This document shows, piece by piece, positions 35,717-45,486 of a DNA stretch of 64,000 bases. The stretch's first letter is position 1, and every line of letters begins with the position of its first letter. The stretch comes from an uncultured Clostridia bacterium. Its GTDB lineage: Bacteria; Bacillota; Clostridia; Christensenellales; Christensenellaceae. Under the pieces are notes generated by a model, which worked only from the letters and a program-made list of their open reading frames with translations, ran no database searches and was not told the DNA's origin. The position numbers were made by a program, and so were the translations under genes. The stretch spans positions 47,335 through 111,334 of the forward strand of contig CALVMT010000091.1 in assembly GCA_944347775.1 (NCBI GenBank), in the 5' to 3' direction.

Positions 35717-36631
35717 TTATTTTACCTCCAGCAGTTTGAGAATTAAAGCCATACGTACATATTTACCATTAAGTGCTTGGCGAAAATAGCATGCTCGCGG
35801 ATCGTCGTCTACGGCAGTCGTAATCTCATTGACGCGAGGCAACGGATGGAGAATGCACATATCTTTTTTTGCACTGCGTAATTTTTCGGGATTTAAAATG
35901 TAACTGTCTTTCAGACGAATATAATCTGCTTCATTAAAGAAACGTTCTCTTTGTACACGTGTCATGTAGAGAATATCTAATTGTGGCATTGCTTCTTCCA
36001 AAGAACTGGTTTCTTCAAATGGAATTGCTTTTTTAATCAAGATATCATTGCGGATATAATCAGGTATTTTTAATTCATCCGGGGAAATTAAGATAAATTT
36101 AATATTATGATATCTGCTAAGAGCACCAATTAAAGAATGAACAGTACGACCGAATTTTAAGTCTCCACATAAACCTATAGTAAGATGATCGAATTTTCCC
36201 TTTTCTCTCTTAATTGTAAGTAAATCAGTTAAAGTCTGTGTAGGATGATTGTGACCGCCATCACCCGCATTGATAATGGGAACTGATGCGTACATAGACG
36301 CTACAAGAGGGGCACCTTCTTTTGGATGTCGCATGGCAATAATATCAGCATAACAGCTGACTACTCTTACTGTATCGGCTACACTTTCTCCCTTTGAAGC
36401 GGAACTACTGGCCGCTTCCGAAAATCCCAATACATTTCCGCCAAGTTCATACATTGCTGCTTCGAAGCTAAGGCGCGTACGTGTAGATGGCTCAAAAAAT
36501 AATGTTGCTAATTTTTTTCCTCGGCATTTTTCACTATATTTTTGAGGATTTAAAATAATATCCTGGGCCGTTGCTAACAATTCGTCAATTTCTTGTGTAG
36601 AAAGATCTAAAATATCAATTAAACTTCTCAT
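35717..36631 (-). CDS. pyrB: Aspartate carbamoyltransferase catalytic subunit
   Basis: 304 aa. Forms N-carbamoyl-L-aspartate. Carbamoyl-phosphate loop [22 protein letters not shown], and the aspartate-site HPLPRVNEI. Located 2 bases downstream of pyrE. Confidence 0.96.
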   Translation of the reverse strand: MRSLIDILDLSTQEIDELLATAQDIILNPQKYSEKCRGKKLATLFFEPSTRTRLSFEAAMYELGGNVLGFSEAASSSASKGESVADTVRVVSCYADIIAMRHPKEGAPLVASMYASVPIINAGDGGHNHPTQTLTDLLTIKREKGKFDHLTIGLCGDLKFGRTVHSLIGALSRYHNIKFILISPDELKIPDYIRNDILIKKAIPFEETSSLEEAMPQLDILYMTRVQRERFFNEADYIRLKDSYILNPEKLRSAKKDMCILHPLPRVNEITTAVDDDPRACYFRQALNGKYVRMALILKLLEVK

Positions 36632-36633
36632 GA

Positions 36634-37269
36634 TTAACCTCCGATCCAGCTTTCGTCAGCAGGATTATTGCGGAAAGCAATAAGGCGCGCGATATCTTCT
36701 GCTTTGATATAACCGCTGTCTGCTGCAACCTGAGCAATAGTATCAAAATCGGTTAAACTGATATTTTTTACATTTGCAGCAGCAAGGCGATCAAGTCCTT
36801 TTTGCATGCCGTAAGTAAAAATGCTGACAATACCTAATACTTCTGCGCCGGCTTCGCGCAATGCATTAACTACTTCAATTACACTACCTGCAGTAGATAT
36901 GAGGTCTTCAACAACAACGACTTTTTGCCCAGGTTCTAATTTTCCCTCAATGCGATTTTGGCGTCCATGATCTTTTACACTGCTGCGCACATAACCCATT
37001 GGTTTATTTAAAAGATGTGCTGCAATAGCGGCATGCGCAATACCGGCTGTGCTGGTCCCCATCAAGACTTCACATTCGGGAAATTTTTCACTAATAGTAG
37101 AAGCTATTGCTTGTTCAATATAATTTCGGGCATCAGGCGCAGTAAGAATCAAACGGTTATCGCAATAAACTGGGCTTTTAATGCCGCTTGCCCAGATAAA
37201 AGGCTGATCAGGACGAAAAAAAACAGCATGAATAGAAAGTAAAAATTTAGCAACTTCTTGGTTTAACAT
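36634..37269 (-). CDS. pyrE: Orotate phosphoribosyltransferase
   Basis: 211 aa. Joins orotate and PRPP. The PRPP motif [13 protein letters not shown] is intact, and the flexible-loop Lys lie in [14 protein letters not shown]. Start ATG 37269; 16-base gap from pyrF. Confidence 0.95.
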   Translation of the reverse strand: MLNQEVAKFLLSIHAVFFRPDQPFIWASGIKSPVYCDNRLILTAPDARNYIEQAIASTISEKFPECEVLMGTSTAGIAHAAIAAHLLNKPMGYVRSSVKDHGRQNRIEGKLEPGQKVVVVEDLISTAGSVIEVVNALREAGAEVLGIVSIFTYGMQKGLDRLAAANVKNISLTDFDTIAQVAADSGYIKAEDIARLIAFRNNPADESWIGG

Positions 37270-37285
37270 AAAGACCTCCGCTTAA

Positions 37286-37984
37286 TTAACCTAAAAATTC
37301 CTTAATACATCTTTGATATGCACAAACTGGATCGGCTGCTTGGGTAATGGGACGACCGACAACAATATAGTCGGAACCAAGCTCTCGAGCTTTGGCAGGT
37401 GTCGTGACACGGATCTGATCGCCTTTTTCACCATCTGCAAAACGAACCCCAGGGGTAACTGTTAAAAATTGACAGCCACAAACTTTTTTTACGGCACTTG
37501 CTTCCAAAGGTGAACAGACTACACCATCTAAACCTGCTTTTTTGGCATTTTCAGCATAGTGCATAACGACTTCTTGCATTGGAGCTTGAATCATCAAATC
37601 TTGTTCCATCCGTTCCTGGCTGGTAGAAGTGAGTTGAGTAACTGCAATAAGCATTGGGCGAGAACCATCAGAACGTGTAAGCCCTTCCATAGCCGCCTCC
37701 ATCATTGCAATTGTTCCTGCTGCATGAAGATTACACATGTCTATATCTAATGAAGAAAGAACAGCCATAGCTTTTTTTACGGTATTTGGAATATCATGCA
37801 ATTTAAGATCAAGAAAAATACGATGACCTCGTTGTTTAATCGCATAAATGATTTCCGGCCCGACAGCATAAAAAAGTTCCATACCGATTTTAACGTAAGG
37901 CTTTTCTTCTTTAAAGTGATCAAGGAAATTCAAGGTTTCTTCTTTACTGTTGAAATCACAAGCAATAATGACATCTTTATTCAT
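37286..37984 (-). CDS. pyrF: Orotidine-5'-phosphate decarboxylase
   Basis: 232 aa, type 1. Catalytic D-x-K-x-x-D in [12 protein letters not shown], and the phosphate loop ending in VVGRPITQA. Starts in a 4-base overlap with pyrD. Confidence 0.95.
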   Translation of the reverse strand: MNKDVIIACDFNSKEETLNFLDHFKEEKPYVKIGMELFYAVGPEIIYAIKQRGHRIFLDLKLHDIPNTVKKAMAVLSSLDIDMCNLHAAGTIAMMEAAMEGLTRSDGSRPMLIAVTQLTSTSQERMEQDLMIQAPMQEVVMHYAENAKKAGLDGVVCSPLEASAVKKVCGCQFLTVTPGVRFADGEKGDQIRVTTPAKARELGSDYIVVGRPITQAADPVCAYQRCIKEFLG

Positions 37985-38895
37985 TGATGAGCGCCTCCTA
38001 TGATTTGTTTTAAATTTGAAATACCTAATTTTTGCATAACAGAAGGTAAATTTTCAATGATATCTTTGCAGATAAACGGATGAATAAGATTGGCAGCACC
38101 AACTTGCACCGCAGTGGCTCCTGCTAACATCATCTCAATGACATCTTCAGCACTGCTTACACCACCCATACCAATAATGGGAATGGAAACAGCCTCATAA
38201 ACTTGCCATACCATCCGCAACGCTATAGGGAAAATTGCATTTCCGGAAAGTCCTCCGGTAATATTGGCAAGAATTGGTTTTTTACGTTTAATGTCAATAC
38301 GCATACCCATTAACGTATTGATTAAGCTGATCCCATCTGCACCTGATTCTTCGCATGCTTTAGCAATTGATGCAATATCAGCCACATTTGGACTGAGTTT
38401 CATATAAACAGGTTTGGTTGTAACAGATTTTACCGTTTTGGTAATAGCAGCGGCAGATTCAGGTGTTGTACCAAAACTCATACCGCCGTTATGCACATTT
38501 GGGCAGCTGATGTTAACTTCAATGATGCCTACTTGAGGTTGTTGATCAATTAGTTTGCAACAATATGCATATTCTTCAGCAGAAAAACCACTGATGTTGG
38601 CAACAACAGGTTTATGAAAACAAGCGGCCAACTTTGGTAATTCTTCGGAAATTACCTTTTCAATACCTGGGTTCTGCAAACCAACAGAATTTAACATTCC
38701 ACATGGCGTTTCGGCAATTCGCGGGGTTAAATTACCAAAACGTGGATTCTTTGTCGTTCCTTTAAATGAAAGAGAACCGAGAATATTAATATCATATAAG
38801 TCCGCGAATTCGTAGCCATAACCAAACGTACCGCTGGCAGGGATAATGGGATTATCCAGAGTTAGTCCACTCAAACAAACTTTGGTATCTACCAT
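37981..38895 (-). CDS. pyrD: Dihydroorotate dehydrogenase, class 1B catalytic subunit
   Basis: 304 aa, FMN TIM barrel. The Cys base of class 1 enzymes is in [18 protein letters not shown] and [11 protein letters not shown] match the NAD-linked PyrDB type. Overlaps pyrK by 7 bases; PyrK supplies FAD and [2Fe-2S], so electrons go to NAD. Confidence 0.95.
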   Translation of the reverse strand: MVDTKVCLSGLTLDNPIIPASGTFGYGYEFADLYDINILGSLSFKGTTKNPRFGNLTPRIAETPCGMLNSVGLQNPGIEKVISEELPKLAACFHKPVVANISGFSAEEYAYCCKLIDQQPQVGIIEVNISCPNVHNGGMSFGTTPESAAAITKTVKSVTTKPVYMKLSPNVADIASIAKACEESGADGISLINTLMGMRIDIKRKKPILANITGGLSGNAIFPIALRMVWQVYEAVSIPIIGMGGVSSAEDVIEMMLAGATAVQVGAANLIHPFICKDIIENLPSVMQKLGISNLKQIIGGAHQ

Positions 38896-39638
38896 AGAAT
38901 TTCCTCCTTATTTAACACGGGACCGTCTTTACAAATACGCTTGTTTCCATATTTTGTTTTGCAGGAACATCCCATACATGCGCCAAACCCACACCCCATG
39001 CGCTCTTCAAAGCTCATCTGCCCATCAGTTGAACAAGTATGGTAAATAGCTTTTAACATTGCTTCCGGTCCACATGCATAATAGAAAGAATAGTCTAAAT
39101 AACTTGTATTGCGAATGGCATCCGTAACAAAACCTTTTATGCCAATACTGCCATCTGCTGTGCAAAGCAAAACATGCATACCCAGAGCTTCAAATTTCTC
39201 GCGATAAAAAATCTCGTCTGCCGTATTAAAACCAAGTATGGCAATAGGCTTTTTCTTTTCTATAAGCAATTGCTTTGCCAAAGCGTACATGGGAGGGATC
39301 CCAGCTCCTCCGCCAATCAACAGAGGAGAAAAGCCGCTTTTCGCGGTATCAAATCCATTGCCCAAACCACATAGGATATCCAGGCTTGTACCCTCGTTTA
39401 GTTTGCTTAATAATGCAGTACCTTTTCCAACTACTTTATAGATGATTGTTATGTGAAAAGAATCGTAGTCGCATACGGAAATAGGGCGCCGAAGGAAACA
39501 ACCATCGAGCAAAATATTGATAAACTGCCCCGGCAAACGCAGGGAAGAAGTATCGCCTTCTAAAACCATTTCAAATGTATTTTTGGCAACACAACGGTTG
39601 GAAAGTATTTTATAAATTCCTTGAGTCATAAAATGCAC
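38889..39638 (-). CDS. pyrK: Dihydroorotate dehydrogenase electron-transfer subunit
   Basis: 249 aa. FAD domain (LPGQFINILLDGCFLRRPISV), NAD domain (LLIGGGAGIPPMYALAK) and a C-terminal [2Fe-2S] cluster: CGFGACMGCSCKT with a fourth Cys in CKDGP. It resembles NfnA encoded elsewhere in this window, but its position next to pyrD decides the call. Confidence 0.95.
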   Translation of the reverse strand: MHFMTQGIYKILSNRCVAKNTFEMVLEGDTSSLRLPGQFINILLDGCFLRRPISVCDYDSFHITIIYKVVGKGTALLSKLNEGTSLDILCGLGNGFDTAKSGFSPLLIGGGAGIPPMYALAKQLLIEKKKPIAILGFNTADEIFYREKFEALGMHVLLCTADGSIGIKGFVTDAIRNTSYLDYSFYYACGPEAMLKAIYHTCSTDGQMSFEERMGCGFGACMGCSCKTKYGNKRICKDGPVLNKEEILW

Positions 39639-39647
39639 TCCTTATCT

Positions 39648-42600
39648 TTATGCATCAATAGTTGATACACCGATGGTAATTTCTTCTAAGACATCTAACA
39701 ACACTTTTACCGTATCTAGCGAGGTAAACATGGTTACATTATTTTCGACTGCTGCTCTACGGATGATATATCCATCAGTTTCCTGTTCTGTGGAATTAAT
39801 GTCCCGGGTGTTAATTACATAAGCAACATAGCCCCCGCGCAGCAAATCAACAATTTCATTACTTCCTTCGCTTAATTTTGCTTTGACACGGGTGCGAATT
39901 CCATGTTGACGAAGGAAATTTGCGGTACCTTGTGTAGCTTCGATATTAAAACCTAATTGATAGAACCGGCGAATAAGAGGGAGGGCTTCTTCTTTGTCGG
40001 CATCTGCTAAAGTGACAAATACAGTACCATAATTAACAACTTTAGTTCCGGAAGCTTGAAGAGCCTTATATAAAGCACGTGTTAATTTTTGATCATAACC
40101 AATGGCCTCGCCGGTAGATTTCATTTCTGGTGACAGATAAGCGTCAAGCCCACTTAGTTTAGAGAAAGAAAATGCAGGAACTTTGACATACCAACGCTTT
40201 TTTTCTTTAGGATAGAGCATATCAATTCCCTGTTCTTTTAATGAATGCCCAAGCATAACTTTAGTACCAATATCTGCTAGAGACCATCCTGTAGCTTTGG
40301 AAAGAAAGGGGACAGTTCTGGAAGAGCGGGAATTTACTTCGATAATATAAACATTTTCCTGTTTGTCTACGATAAATTGAACGTTAAACAGCCCTATAAT
40401 TCCAATACCGAGTCCAAGGCGTTTTGTGTAGTCTAGAATGGTGTCTTTTACCTTTTTTGAAATGCTGAAGGTTGGATAGACACTGATGGAATCTCCGGAA
40501 TGGACACCAGTACGTTCTACCAGCTCCATAATGCCGGGTACAAATACATCAGTTCCGTCGCAGACCGCATCAACTTCCAATTCTTTACCTGCTATGTATT
40601 GGTCAATCAGTACAGGTTGATCTTCGTTAATGGCAACTGCGGATTTTAGATATTTTAGCAAAGCTTCATCGCTGGACACAATCTGCATTGCGCGCCCACC
40701 AAGAACATAACTGGGGCGAACCAGAACAGGGTAGCCGATTTCATTGGCAGCTTTTAAACCATCCTCAATGTTGGTTACACCAACTCCCTTTGGACGAGGT
40801 GTACCCAGGCGGGCAGTAAGGCGTTCAAAATTTTCTCTGTTTTCTGATTGATTAAGAGCTTCAACGCTGGTTCCAATAATTCTGACTCCGCGTTTTTGCA
40901 ATGGCTCGGCCAAGTTAATTGCTGTTTGACCACCTAAAGAAGTAATCACTCCCTCCGGATTTTCAAGAGTAATAATATTCATGATATCTTCAGGTGTTAA
41001 TGGTTCAAAATATAGTTTATCGCTTGTTGTATAATCTGTAGATACCGTTTCGGGATTATTGTTAATTATAATTGCATCATAACCCGATTGCTTTATTGTC
41101 ATGACTGCGTGTACTGTGGAATAATCGAATTCAACTCCTTGTCCGATGCGGATAGGACCTGAGCCAAGCACAATAATTTTGCGGTTGAGACTAACAATAG
41201 ACTCATTCTCTTCTTCATAAGTAGAGTAAAAGTAAGGAACATAACTTGCAAATTCACTGGCGCATGTGTCAATCATTTTATAGACAGGGAAAATATTTTC
41301 TGTTTTGCGAATGTTAAAAATATCTTCTTCCTGCATATTCCAGAAATGAGCAATAACGGCATCTGTGAAGCCCATACGTTTAGCCTGATATAGGGTTTGG
41401 ATATTCCCGGGGTGAGAAGCAAGTTCTTCTTCCATATCAATAATATTTTTGATTTTATTCAGGAAGAAAATATCGATTTGTGTTGCATCGCAGATCATAC
41501 CAATATCTGCATGGTTGCGCAATAATTGCGCAATACCAAAGATCTGTTCACTGGTTCCTTCTTTAATAAATGACATAAGCTTCGCGTTGGAAATATCAGA
41601 AAACTTCTCCATATACAAATGATTTACACCAATTTCCAATGAACGGACTGCTTTTAGCAAGCTTTCTTCGATTGTCCGCCCGATACTCATTACTTCGCCT
41701 GTAGACTTCATTTGTGTTCCCAATTTATTTTGAGCAGAAGTAAATTTATCAAAGGGGAAACGCGGCATTTTAGTTACAACGTAATCCAGTGTCGGTTCAA
41801 AGCTGGCTGGCGTATTTGCTATGCGTATTTCATCTAAATGCATGCCAACAGCAATTTTAGCTGAAACCATTGCAATAGGATAACCGCTTGCCTTGGAAGC
41901 TAAAGCAGACGAACGGGAAACGCGAGGGTTGACTTCGATAAGATAGTATTGAAATGAATGAGGATCGAGTGCAAACTGTACGTTGCAGCCACCTTCTATT
42001 TTAAGCGCACGAATAATTTTGAGTGCGCTATCTCTCAGCATATGATATTCTTTGTTAGTCAACGTCTGGCTCGGTGCCACAACAATAGAGTCGCCGGTAT
42101 GAACGCCGACTGGGTCAATATTTTCCATATTACAGATGGTGATAGCGGTATCATTGGCATCGCGCATGACCTCGTACTCAATTTCTTTATATCCTTTAAC
42201 GCTTTTTTCTACTAAAACCTGATGTACGGGGGAAAGTTTAAGCGCATTTTTTAGGATTTCTATTGCTTCGTCATTGTCAGCAGCAAAACCGCCCCCTGTA
42301 CCGCCTAAAGTAAAAGCTGGGCGAAGGACAACAGGATAACCAATTTGATTGGCAGCGTCGATTCCTTCCTGAATAGAATGGACAGGAATGGAGGGCAATA
42401 CAGGTTCTCCCAATTTTTCACAGAGCTCTTTAAATAAAGCGCGGTCTTCTGCTTGATCGATACTCTTACTGCTAGTTCCGAGCAATTCGACTTGACATTC
42501 TTTCAACACACCGCGACGTTCAAGTTCCATTGCTAGGTTAAGGCCGGTTTGGCCGCCTATACCAGGAAGAATTGCGTCAGGACGTTCATAACGTAAAATT

Positions 42601-42827
42601 TTTGATAGATATTCTAAAGTGAGCGGCTCCATATAGATTTTATCTGCTACAGCAGAATCTGTCATGATGGTAGCAGGGTTAGAGTTGGCCAGAACAACCT
42701 CATATCCTTCTTCCCGCAGCGCTAAACAGGCTTGAGTCCCAGCATAATCAAACTCGGCAGCTTGCCCAATAACGATCGGACCAGAACCAATCACAAGTAT
42801 CTTTTTTAAATCAGTTCTTTTTGGCAT
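39648..42827 (-). CDS. carB: Carbamoyl-phosphate synthase large chain
   Basis: 1059 aa. Two homologous ATP-grasp synthetase halves, starting VIGSGPIVIGQAAEFDYAG and VLGSGPIRIGQGVEFDYST, with an oligomerisation segment between and a C-terminal MGS-like allosteric domain (from about residue 930, GTVFVTLADADKEEALP). Full length. Overlaps carA by 17 bases. Confidence 0.97.
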   Translation of the reverse strand: MPKRTDLKKILVIGSGPIVIGQAAEFDYAGTQACLALREEGYEVVLANSNPATIMTDSAVADKIYMEPLTLEYLSKILRYERPDAILPGIGGQTGLNLAMELERRGVLKECQVELLGTSSKSIDQAEDRALFKELCEKLGEPVLPSIPVHSIQEGIDAANQIGYPVVLRPAFTLGGTGGGFAADNDEAIEILKNALKLSPVHQVLVEKSVKGYKEIEYEVMRDANDTAITICNMENIDPVGVHTGDSIVVAPSQTLTNKEYHMLRDSALKIIRALKIEGGCNVQFALDPHSFQYYLIEVNPRVSRSSALASKASGYPIAMVSAKIAVGMHLDEIRIANTPASFEPTLDYVVTKMPRFPFDKFTSAQNKLGTQMKSTGEVMSIGRTIEESLLKAVRSLEIGVNHLYMEKFSDISNAKLMSFIKEGTSEQIFGIAQLLRNHADIGMICDATQIDIFFLNKIKNIIDMEEELASHPGNIQTLYQAKRMGFTDAVIAHFWNMQEEDIFNIRKTENIFPVYKMIDTCASEFASYVPYFYSTYEEENESIVSLNRKIIVLGSGPIRIGQGVEFDYSTVHAVMTIKQSGYDAIIINNNPETVSTDYTTSDKLYFEPLTPEDIMNIITLENPEGVITSLGGQTAINLAEPLQKRGVRIIGTSVEALNQSENRENFERLTARLGTPRPKGVGVTNIEDGLKAANEIGYPVLVRPSYVLGGRAMQIVSSDEALLKYLKSAVAINEDQPVLIDQYIAGKELEVDAVCDGTDVFVPGIMELVERTGVHSGDSISVYPTFSISKKVKDTILDYTKRLGLGIGIIGLFNVQFIVDKQENVYIIEVNSRSSRTVPFLSKATGWSLADIGTKVMLGHSLKEQGIDMLYPKEKKRWYVKVPAFSFSKLSGLDAYLSPEMKSTGEAIGYDQKLTRALYKALQASGTKVVNYGTVFVTLADADKEEALPLIRRFYQLGFNIEATQGTANFLRQHGIRTRVKAKLSEGSNEIVDLLRGGYVAYVINTRDINSTEQETDGYIIRRAAVENNVTMFTSLDTVKVLLDVLEEITIGVSTIDA

Positions 42828-43914
42828 TTTTCCACTCCTCCATCAAGTTAATAAAACGATCAAATAGATAAGTACTATCCTGAGGACCAGGAGCACTTTC
42901 AGGATGATATTGTACGCTGAAGATATGGTCTTTTTCGCAACAAACCCCTTCCACCGTATTATCTAAAAGATTAATATGTGTAATTTGTAATGGTGTATTT
43001 TCAATAGATGCTTTATCAACAGCATAGCTGTGGTTTTGGCTAGTAATTTCAATTTTTCCTGTACGTATATCTTGGACGGGATGATTGCCGCCGCGATGAC
43101 CAAATTTAAGCTTATATGTTTTGGCTCCGTAAGCTAAACTGATAAGCTGATGCCCCAGGCAAATTCCAAAAATAGGGTATCTACCGCGCAATTGACGCAC
43201 TAAGTCAACAACCTGTGGAACATCCTCTGGGTTTCCCGGACCATTTGAAAAAAAGATTCCATCAGGCCGCATTTCTTCAATAACACTGCTTGATGTATTC
43301 CATGGAACAACAGTAATATTACAGCTACGTTTATTTAAACTGCGTACAATATTTAATTTTATACCACAGTCAATTGCAACCACATTATATTTTGGCTTAA
43401 AGGTTTTAGAATACCATCTTTTTTTACAACTGACTTGAGAAACGGCATCGTGAGGGATCTCTGTATTTTTTAGAATTTCCAGCGCACGCTCTAACGGCGT
43501 ATCAATATCGGTAATTAATACTTTGCGGCTACCTAGGTCACGAATACTACGTGTCAGTTTGCGGGTATCAATATCAGTGATAGCAGGAATATTGTTTTCT
43601 TCCAAAATTTCGGAAAGAGTGCGCGTATAGCGGAAGTTGCTGGGCTGATCATTGTACTCACGGACAATCAGGCCGCCTATGCTGGGAGTACGGGTTTCAA
43701 AATCGTCATCTGTAATACCATAATTCCCGATAAGTGGGTAGGTCATAACGACCATCTGGTAGGTATAGGACGGATCGGAAATAATCTCCTGATAACCAAC
43801 CATAGAGGTATTAAATACGATTTCATTTACTTTATCGCATTTGGCACCGAAACCGTAACCGGTGTAAACACTTCCGTCTTCCAATACTATTTTTCTATCA
43901 TGTTCTCTAGCCAT
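42811..43914 (-). CDS. carA: Carbamoyl-phosphate synthase small chain
   Basis: 367 aa. Glutaminase supplying ammonia to CarB: N-terminal CPSase domain (VYTGYGFGAK, NTSMVGYQEI), C-terminal class I amidotransferase with nucleophile Cys in FGICLGHQ and the His/Glu of QYHPESAPGP. It starts within the last 28 bases of pyrC, with GGGAGG before ATG 43914. Confidence 0.96.
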   Translation of the reverse strand: MAREHDRKIVLEDGSVYTGYGFGAKCDKVNEIVFNTSMVGYQEIISDPSYTYQMVVMTYPLIGNYGITDDDFETRTPSIGGLIVREYNDQPSNFRYTRTLSEILEENNIPAITDIDTRKLTRSIRDLGSRKVLITDIDTPLERALEILKNTEIPHDAVSQVSCKKRWYSKTFKPKYNVVAIDCGIKLNIVRSLNKRSCNITVVPWNTSSSVIEEMRPDGIFFSNGPGNPEDVPQVVDLVRQLRGRYPIFGICLGHQLISLAYGAKTYKLKFGHRGGNHPVQDIRTGKIEITSQNHSYAVDKASIENTPLQITHINLLDNTVEGVCCEKDHIFSVQYHPESAPGPQDSTYLFDRFINLMEEWKNAKKN

Positions 43915-45167
43915 ACAATCCTCCCATTTACCATTGTTAATTTACATTTTCCAAAGACTGTATCACCGGCAAAAGGCGTGCTTTTCCCTTTGGATAGAAA
44001 AGAAGCCGGGTCAATTTCATACTGTTCATCCAGCGCAAAAACACTGAGGTCGGCAGGAGCCCCTTCTACTAACGGTGAACCAATGCCAAAACGTTTAGAA
44101 GGGTTGGTATGCATTAGTTCAAGTAATTTTTCCAGTGAGAGTATTCCTGGTTTAACTAAACATGTATATAGTTTTGCAAAAGCTGTTTCTAGTCCTACAA
44201 CGCCCATTAAACTTCCAGATAATCCTTTTGATTTTTCTTCGGTCGAATGTGGTGCGTGATCTGTAGCGATCATGTCAATAGTACCATCAAGAATCCCTTC
44301 AATTAAAGCTTGCTGATCCTCTTTACTGCGAATGGGTGGATTCATTTTAAAACGGCCTTCTTCTTGAATATCCATGTCATTAAGCAGAAGATAATGAGGA
44401 GCCGTTTCACAGGTGACATCTAACCCTTCGGCCTTTGCTTGACGGATAAGCGCTATACTTTCTTTTGTAGAAACGTGGCAAACATGATATGCACATTCTG
44501 TTTTGCGGACTAAGCAAAGGTCTCTTTTAATTTGCCCCCATTCGCTTTGGCTGCATATGCCACGATGACCATGTAAGTAAGCATACTCTCCATCATGTAT
44601 ATATCCGCCTTGCAACAAGGTATTATCTTCGCAGTGCGCAACAATAATCTTATTCAACTTTTTGGCTTTTTGCATAGCCAGATACATGAGCTCGTCGGAT
44701 TGTACGCCTTTGCCATCATCTGAAAAACCGATAACATGCTCAGCAAGCTCGTCCATATTTGAAAGCATTTTACCTTGTTGACCGTAGGTTATTGCACCGT
44801 AAGGGTAAACATGAATTTTGGCATTCTGATGAATTGCTTCCAACTGAATTGATAAATGCGCCATACAATCTGGAACAGGATTAAGGTTAGGCATGGAGCA
44901 TATTGCAGTATATCCGCCATGTGCAGCAGCTAACGTACCGGTTAAAATACCCTCCTTATAAAAAAAACCCGGCTCTCGAAGATGAACATGAACATCTATC
45001 AAACCGGGAAAAACAATATAATCGCTGCAATCGATAAGAACATAATTTGAGGAGAGTTGCGGAATACGATCGGAAATGGAAATAATATTCCCATGATCAA
45101 TCAGAATATGAGATATCGTTTTGTTTTGTTGATTAAAAATCCGAACATTTGAAAGGATATACTTCAT
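43887..45167 (-). CDS. pyrC: Dihydroorotase
   Basis: 426 aa. Zinc amidohydrolase with DVHVHLREPGF, VAHCEDN, HVSTKE and ATDHAPHS. First gene of the nine-gene UMP operon; start ATG 45167 with GAGGAGG upstream. The order pyrC-carAB-pyrKD-FE-BI contains every step from bicarbonate to UMP. Confidence 0.95.
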   Translation of the reverse strand: MKYILSNVRIFNQQNKTISHILIDHGNIISISDRIPQLSSNYVLIDCSDYIVFPGLIDVHVHLREPGFFYKEGILTGTLAAAHGGYTAICSMPNLNPVPDCMAHLSIQLEAIHQNAKIHVYPYGAITYGQQGKMLSNMDELAEHVIGFSDDGKGVQSDELMYLAMQKAKKLNKIIVAHCEDNTLLQGGYIHDGEYAYLHGHRGICSQSEWGQIKRDLCLVRKTECAYHVCHVSTKESIALIRQAKAEGLDVTCETAPHYLLLNDMDIQEEGRFKMNPPIRSKEDQQALIEGILDGTIDMIATDHAPHSTEEKSKGLSGSLMGVVGLETAFAKLYTCLVKPGILSLEKLLELMHTNPSKRFGIGSPLVEGAPADLSVFALDEQYEIDPASFLSKGKSTPFAGDTVFGKCKLTMVNGRIVWLENMIEK

Positions 45168-45198
45168 TGTTCCTCCTCTAAAAATCTACATATTTATA

Positions 45199-45227
45199 AG
45201 GGTATCACCTTTATAGATCAATGTCAA
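45199..45227 (-). promoter_or_regulatory. Promoter of the pyr operon
   Basis: On the minus strand a perfect TTGACA (complement of 45222-45227), 17 bases, then TACCCT (complement of 45199-45204). The untranslated leader would be only about 25 bases, too short for PyrR-type attenuation. Confidence 0.55.
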
Positions 45228-45400
45228 ATAATTTTTATAAATTTTTTTGTTAATCATTAATGACAAAATAGTTGAAATAAAAAAAGATATATTTTTATTT
45301 ATATTATAGATGCTGGTAAAAGGGAAAACAAGAAGATTGTGCTGAAAAATAGTAAATCACTATATAATGGAAAAAATTAATTAATTTGTAAAATAAAATC

Positions 45401-45436
45401 AGTTTGCTTGCGCAAACTATTTGACCGCATTATAAT
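45401..45436 (+). promoter_or_regulatory. Promoter with overlapping palindromic operator before the CobW pair
   Basis: The -35 TTGCGC (45408-45413), 17 bases and a perfect TATAAT (45431-45436). The inverted repeat AGTTTGC (45401-45407) / GCAAACT (45412-45418) covers the -35 box, so a repressor bound here would block RNA polymerase. The rest of the 45168-45400 gap is AT-rich and holds no gene I can see, only the divergent pyr promoter. Confidence 0.6.
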
Positions 45437-45486
45437 CAAAATGAAATATATTTCTTGTGTAAAATAAATAGAAAAGAGATGGCATT

